This document shows, piece by piece, positions 61,039 through 64,000 of a DNA stretch of 64,000 nt; the first letter of the stretch is position 1; each line of letters begins with the position of its first letter. Position numbers and translations under genes: made by a program. Location: contig NZ_JADBEK010000001.1 of NCBI RefSeq assembly GCF_014873145.1, positions 12,772,001 to 12,836,000 on the forward strand, in the 5' to 3' direction. The notes beneath the pieces are model-generated. The model saw nothing but the letters and a program-made list of their open reading frames with translations, was not told where the DNA came from and did no database searches. Source of the stretch: Nonomuraea angiospora (GTDB lineage: Bacteria; Actinomycetota; Actinomycetes; Streptosporangiales; Streptosporangiaceae).

Positions 61039-61376
61039 TGGCGAACGACATCTTCGTCTCCGACGAGTACGCGTGGACCGCGTCGTTCGGGGTGTTCGAG
61101 TGGGTGGTCGGATTCCTGCTGGAAGCCGTCGAGGACGCGGCCACCAGAGAACACCTGGAGCTGGTCCTCAGCGCCGGTCTCGGAGCCGTCGACCTGCGAA
61201 GGCTGCCGGAGGCCGGGCGCGCGCAGATCATGCGAGCCCTGCGCGGGCCACTGGTCCCGGCGGCCGAGTCGAGCCTCGCGCTCACCCAGCCCGAAGGTGC
61301 CCGGCGTTTCACCATCGGCCACGTAAAAGTCCTGGCCCTCATGGCCGAGGACGTGGCCGGAAAGGGAGCCATCTGA
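61038..61376 (+). CDS. Putative immunity protein of the adjacent toxin candidate
   Basis: A 112-residue cytoplasmic protein with no signal peptide, mostly helical, with Trp/Phe-rich N-terminus (AWTASFGVFEWVVGFLLEAVED). The ATG shares one base with the toxin gene's stop (TGATG), the arrangement expected when producer cells must make immunity together with toxin. I do not recognise a named immunity family. A strong perfect hairpin follows its stop, so it is the last gene of the locus. The call rests on position, size and lack of export signal. Confidence 0.6.
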   Translation: MANDIFVSDEYAWTASFGVFEWVVGFLLEAVEDAATREHLELVLSAGLGAVDLRRLPEAGRAQIMRALRGPLVPAAESSLALTQPEGARRFTIGHVKVLALMAEDVAGKGAI

Positions 61377-61381
61377 GCTGA

Positions 61382-61424
61382 GCCCGGCGGCCGTCCCCGT
61401 CCCGGACGAGGACGGCCGCCGGGC
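61382..61424. terminator. Perfect 15-bp stem-loop, bidirectional terminator
   Basis: GCCCGGCGGCCGTCC (61382-61396) pairs perfectly with 61410-61424 around a 13-base loop. It lies between the convergent ends of the putative immunity gene and recD2, touching the recD2 stop codon. Confidence 0.75.
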
Positions 61425-63556
61425 TAGCCTTCCAGGGCGAGGGTCAGGCGGCGGGCCAGGCCGGTGTTGCGCCGGTGGCCGATCCGGTGGACGGCCAGCT
61501 CCAGCGCCTCCCGCTGGCCCACCAGCACCACCCACGCCTTCGCCCTGGTCACCAGCGTGTAGAGGAGCTTGCGGCGCAGCATGATCCCGCCCGACTCGGC
61601 CACGATGGGCGCCACCACGAACGGGTATTCGCTGCCCTGCGAGCGGTGCACGCTGATCGCGTAGGCGTGGGTCAGGTCGTCGAGCTCGTCGAAGCCGTAG
61701 CGCACCCGCTCACCGTCGTCGGTCAGGATCTCGATCGTGCGCTCCTCCTGCACGACCGCCGTCACCGTGGCGGTCTCCCCGTTGAAGACGCCCTTGTCGT
61801 AGTTGTTGCGGATCGGCATGACCCGGTCGCCCACCCGGAACACCGACGCGCCCGACCAGTGCTCCGGCTTGTCGTCGGCGGCCGGGTTGAGCTGGTCCTG
61901 GATCAGGCGGCCGAGCGCCGTGGCGCCCGTCTCGCCCTTGCGCATCGGGCACAGCACCTGCACCTGGTCGGGCTCGACGTTCTGCTTGCGCGGGATCGCC
62001 ACCATCGCCAGGTGGGCCACCCGCCGCGCCACCTGGGCGGGGTCGTCGAGCTCCTCGAACCAGAACCCGCCGCCGGCCGTCCTGACCGGGAGCCGGCCGG
62101 CGCGGATGCGGTGGGCGGCGTCGATGATGCCGCTGCCGCCCGCCTGCCGGAAGACGTGGGTGAGCTGCACCCGCGGGACCGCCTCCACGCGCAGCAGGTC
62201 GGCGAGCACGTCGCCGGGCCCGATGCTGGGCAGTTGGTCGCCGTCGCCGATGAGCAGCAGATGGCTCCCGGACGGCACGGCTGCCGTCAGCCGGGTGGCC
62301 AGGTGGAGGTCGAGCATGGACGCCTCGTCCACCACGATCAGGTCGGCCTGCGACGGCGTCTCGTCGAACAGCGTCTCCGGGTCGGGATCGGGCTGGCGGG
62401 CGAGCATGCGGTGGATGGTCATCGCCGGCAGCCCGGTCAGCTCCGACAGGCGCTTGGCCGCCTTGCCCGTGGGCGCGGTGAGCGTGACCGTGCCGCCCGC
62501 CGCCCTGACCGTGGTGGCGATGGCCTTGACCGTGTGGCTCTTGCCGCACCCGGGGCCGCCCGTGATGATGGAGACGGTGCTGGTCAGGGCCATGTTGACG
62601 GCGGCCTGCTGGTCCTCGTGGAGCCCGGGGTCGTCGGGGAAGGAGCGCAGGGGGAGCGTCGAGCGGGCCCGCATGAGCCGGGCGATCTGCTCGGTCAGCG
62701 CCGCCTCCCTGCCGTGCACGTGCTTGGCGTACGCCACCGCCTGACCCGGCTGGCCGGGCGCGGCCTCCACGACCACCCGGCGGTCGGCCACGAGCGCGTC
62801 GATCGCCGGGCGCACCAGCTCCTGGTCCTGCTCGATGAGCTCCGCCGTCTCCCGCACCAGCGCGGGCACCGGCACGAAGCAGTGCCCGTCGCGGCTGCCC
62901 GCCGCCTCCAGCCGGTCGAGCAGCGCCGCCTTGACCCGCTGCGGGCTGCGCTCGGGCACCCCCGACTGCAGCGCGATCTTGTCGGCGATGCGGAACGCGA
63001 TCCCCCGCACCCGCCCGATCAGCCGGTAGGGGTCCGTGGCCAGCACCTCGTCGGCGTCCTGCCCGAACACCTGGTAGATCTTGGCCGCCAGCAGCGGGCT
63101 GACCCCGAGCCCCTGCAGCGTCACCATCAGCGCGGCGATCGCCTTCTGCTCCTGCCACGCCTGGACGATCTGCCCCTGCCGCAGCGGCCCGATGTTGACG
63201 ACCTCGGTGAGCCGCTCGGGCTCGCTGTCGATCACCTTGAGCGTGGCCTCGCCGAAGTGGTCGACGATCGCGTACGCCAGCCGCGGCCCGATGCCCCTGA
63301 TCAGCCCCGACCCCAGGTAGATCCGGATGGCCCGGACCGACGAGGGCACGATGCGCTCGCACCCGCTGACCGCGAAGCGCCGCCCGTAGCGGGGATGGCG
63401 GCCCCACTCGCCGAAGATCCGCAGCGTCTCGCCGGGCTGCACCCCCGCCAGCGCCCGCCCGGTGGCCACGAAGTCGGGCTCGCCGTCGGCGCTCATGCGC
63501 GCGACGGTGTATTCGTCCTCCCGGACGTAGACGAGCTGCTCGACCGACGCCTCCAC
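61424..63556 (-). CDS. recD2: RecD2-type 5'-3' DNA helicase
   Basis: A superfamily 1B helicase of about 710 residues with the long N-terminal region that defines RecD2, not RecD of RecBCD. The N-part has helix-hairpin-helix segments (GSGLIRGIGPRLAYAIVDHFG in parts). Helicase motifs are Walker A GGPGCGKSHT, motif Ia TAPTGKAAKRLSE, Walker B VVDEASMLD, motif III LIGDGDQLPSIGPG, and late HAYAISVHRSQGSEYP and YTLVTRAK. I took GTG 63556, where homology begins (EASVEQLVYV); TTG 63586 and GTG 63580 are open alternatives. It unwinds DNA in repair; nothing ties it to the toxin locus, with which it converges. Confidence 0.92.
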   Translation of the reverse strand: MEASVEQLVYVREDEYTVARMSADGEPDFVATGRALAGVQPGETLRIFGEWGRHPRYGRRFAVSGCERIVPSSVRAIRIYLGSGLIRGIGPRLAYAIVDHFGEATLKVIDSEPERLTEVVNIGPLRQGQIVQAWQEQKAIAALMVTLQGLGVSPLLAAKIYQVFGQDADEVLATDPYRLIGRVRGIAFRIADKIALQSGVPERSPQRVKAALLDRLEAAGSRDGHCFVPVPALVRETAELIEQDQELVRPAIDALVADRRVVVEAAPGQPGQAVAYAKHVHGREAALTEQIARLMRARSTLPLRSFPDDPGLHEDQQAAVNMALTSTVSIITGGPGCGKSHTVKAIATTVRAAGGTVTLTAPTGKAAKRLSELTGLPAMTIHRMLARQPDPDPETLFDETPSQADLIVVDEASMLDLHLATRLTAAVPSGSHLLLIGDGDQLPSIGPGDVLADLLRVEAVPRVQLTHVFRQAGGSGIIDAAHRIRAGRLPVRTAGGGFWFEELDDPAQVARRVAHLAMVAIPRKQNVEPDQVQVLCPMRKGETGATALGRLIQDQLNPAADDKPEHWSGASVFRVGDRVMPIRNNYDKGVFNGETATVTAVVQEERTIEILTDDGERVRYGFDELDDLTHAYAISVHRSQGSEYPFVVAPIVAESGGIMLRRKLLYTLVTRAKAWVVLVGQREALELAVHRIGHRRNTGLARRLTLALEG

Positions 63557-63589
63557 ACCGCAGATCCAACCACCTGGCACCGACAAAGG

Positions 63590-64000
63590 TCACATGGCGG
63601 TCGGGTATGTCTCCGGTTCCGCGTCGCCCCACGGCTCGCCGTGCAGCGGGTGCAGCGCCCTGGTCTCGTCCAGCCAGATGAACGCGTCGTAGCGGCCGCC
63701 CACCACCGTGGGCACGTAGTTACCCCTGAGCTCCCGCTCGGGGTGGTACACGACGCCGACCGCCCGGTGCCCCATCGGCTCGTCGTACCAGGAGGGCCTG
63801 GTCCACTTGGGCGGGACCACGAACAGGACCTCGGGCTCGACGACGGCCTCGTGCAGCAGCGCCTCCAGCGACGCGGGCCGCGCCGGCGGCACCCGCATGA
63901 CGTGGTGCTGCGAGCCCCAGGCGGTCGCGGCCACCACGGACCCGCGATGGGTGCCGAACCCCACCAGCACCGCGTCGTCTCCGTAGCGCTCCCGGGCCAG
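63590..64000 (-). CDS. Erythromycin esterase-family protein, 3' part only
   Basis: The C-terminal 136 residues of a longer protein that continues past the right edge. The readable part starts LARERYGDDAVLVGFGTHRGSV in two blocks and continues with TAWGSQHHVMRVPPARPASLEALLHEAV, the typical C-terminal region of the erythromycin esterase-like family, ending HPLHGEPWGDAEPETYPTAM. Family members hydrolyse macrolide lactones in a few cases, but most actinomycete homologues are of unknown function, so resistance should not be assumed. It is upstream of recD2 on the same strand with about 34 bases between. Confidence 0.82.
   Translation of the reverse strand: MARERYGDDAVLVGFGTHRGSVVAATAWGSQHHVMRVPPARPASLEALLHEAVVEPEVLFVVPPKWTRPSWYDEPMGHRAVGVVYHPERELRGNYVPTVVGGRYDAFIWLDETRALHPLHGEPWGDAEPETYPTAM

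Noticed and set aside
63590..64000. Erythromycin esterase as an antibiotic resistance gene
   Set aside because: Only the C-terminal part is visible and most actinomycete family members are not proven macrolide esterases; no resistance context is present.
1..64000. tRNA, rRNA, insertion sequence or prophage
   Set aside because: No cloverleaf, rRNA-like stretch, transposase, integrase or flanking target duplication was found on reading both strands; a covariance-model scan would be needed to exclude small RNAs.

Overview
The window is about 70% GC or higher by eye, with dense, tightly overlapping genes (ATGA and GTGA stop/start overlaps), GTG and TTG starts, Tat and lipoprotein exporters and many TetR, IclR, ROK and WYL regulators. 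This is typical of a filamentous actinomycete; a Streptosporangiales member such as Nonomuraea is my inference and is not proven by any marker here. No rRNA, tRNA, CRISPR array, integrase or transposase was seen.

Layout. 1-2.8 kb: a CoA-transferase pair (pcaI/pcaJ type) divergent from a fused double IclR regulator, with a perfect palindrome between them. 2.8-5.3 kb: a PhoD phosphatase and a discoidin-domain exoprotein. 5.4-12.7 kb: a DeoR regulator divergent from an ABC sugar importer coupled to a GH106-like alpha-L-rhamnosidase. 12.7-17.5 kb: a small exoprotein, FkbM methyltransferase, two-component system, aldo/keto reductase and membrane protein. 17.6-33 kb: a large carbohydrate regulon with a second ABC importer and an aldo/keto reductase on the minus strand. 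Divergent from it run GH97, two paralogous lyase-CBM35 exoenzymes and a beta-helix exoenzyme; a GH36-like enzyme, a ROK repressor and a GH36 alpha-galactosidase follow. One 27-bp operator sequence occurs identically at both divergent promoters of this regulon.

33-38.8 kb: a WS/DGAT acyltransferase with its own acyl carrier protein, small unknown genes, a TetR/MFS efflux pair with two matching operators, MarR and a phytanoyl-CoA-type dioxygenase. 38.8-43.8 kb: a five-gene oligopeptide/nickel/metallophore-type ABC importer from a leaderless promoter. 43.8-49 kb: STAS protein, DHA2 efflux pump with TetR, CBS protein and a TrkH/TrkA potassium system. 49-56 kb: epoxide hydrolase, WYL regulator, a NADAR protein facing a KptA RNA 2'-phosphotransferase, ferritin-like protein and a fused FAD/Fe-S oxidoreductase.

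56-61.4 kb: the most unusual locus. An exported beta-propeller-like protein precedes a 1309-residue exported coiled-coil protein with a CdiA-like C-terminal nuclease candidate and a one-base-overlapping 112-residue putative immunity gene, flanked by two strong perfect hairpins. The window ends with RecD2 and the 3' part of an erythromycin-esterase-family gene.

Taken together, the two carbohydrate loci (rhamnosidase; lyases, alpha-galactosidases and GH97) suggest use of a branched plant polysaccharide such as rhamnogalacturonan. That substrate is inferred from enzyme families only.
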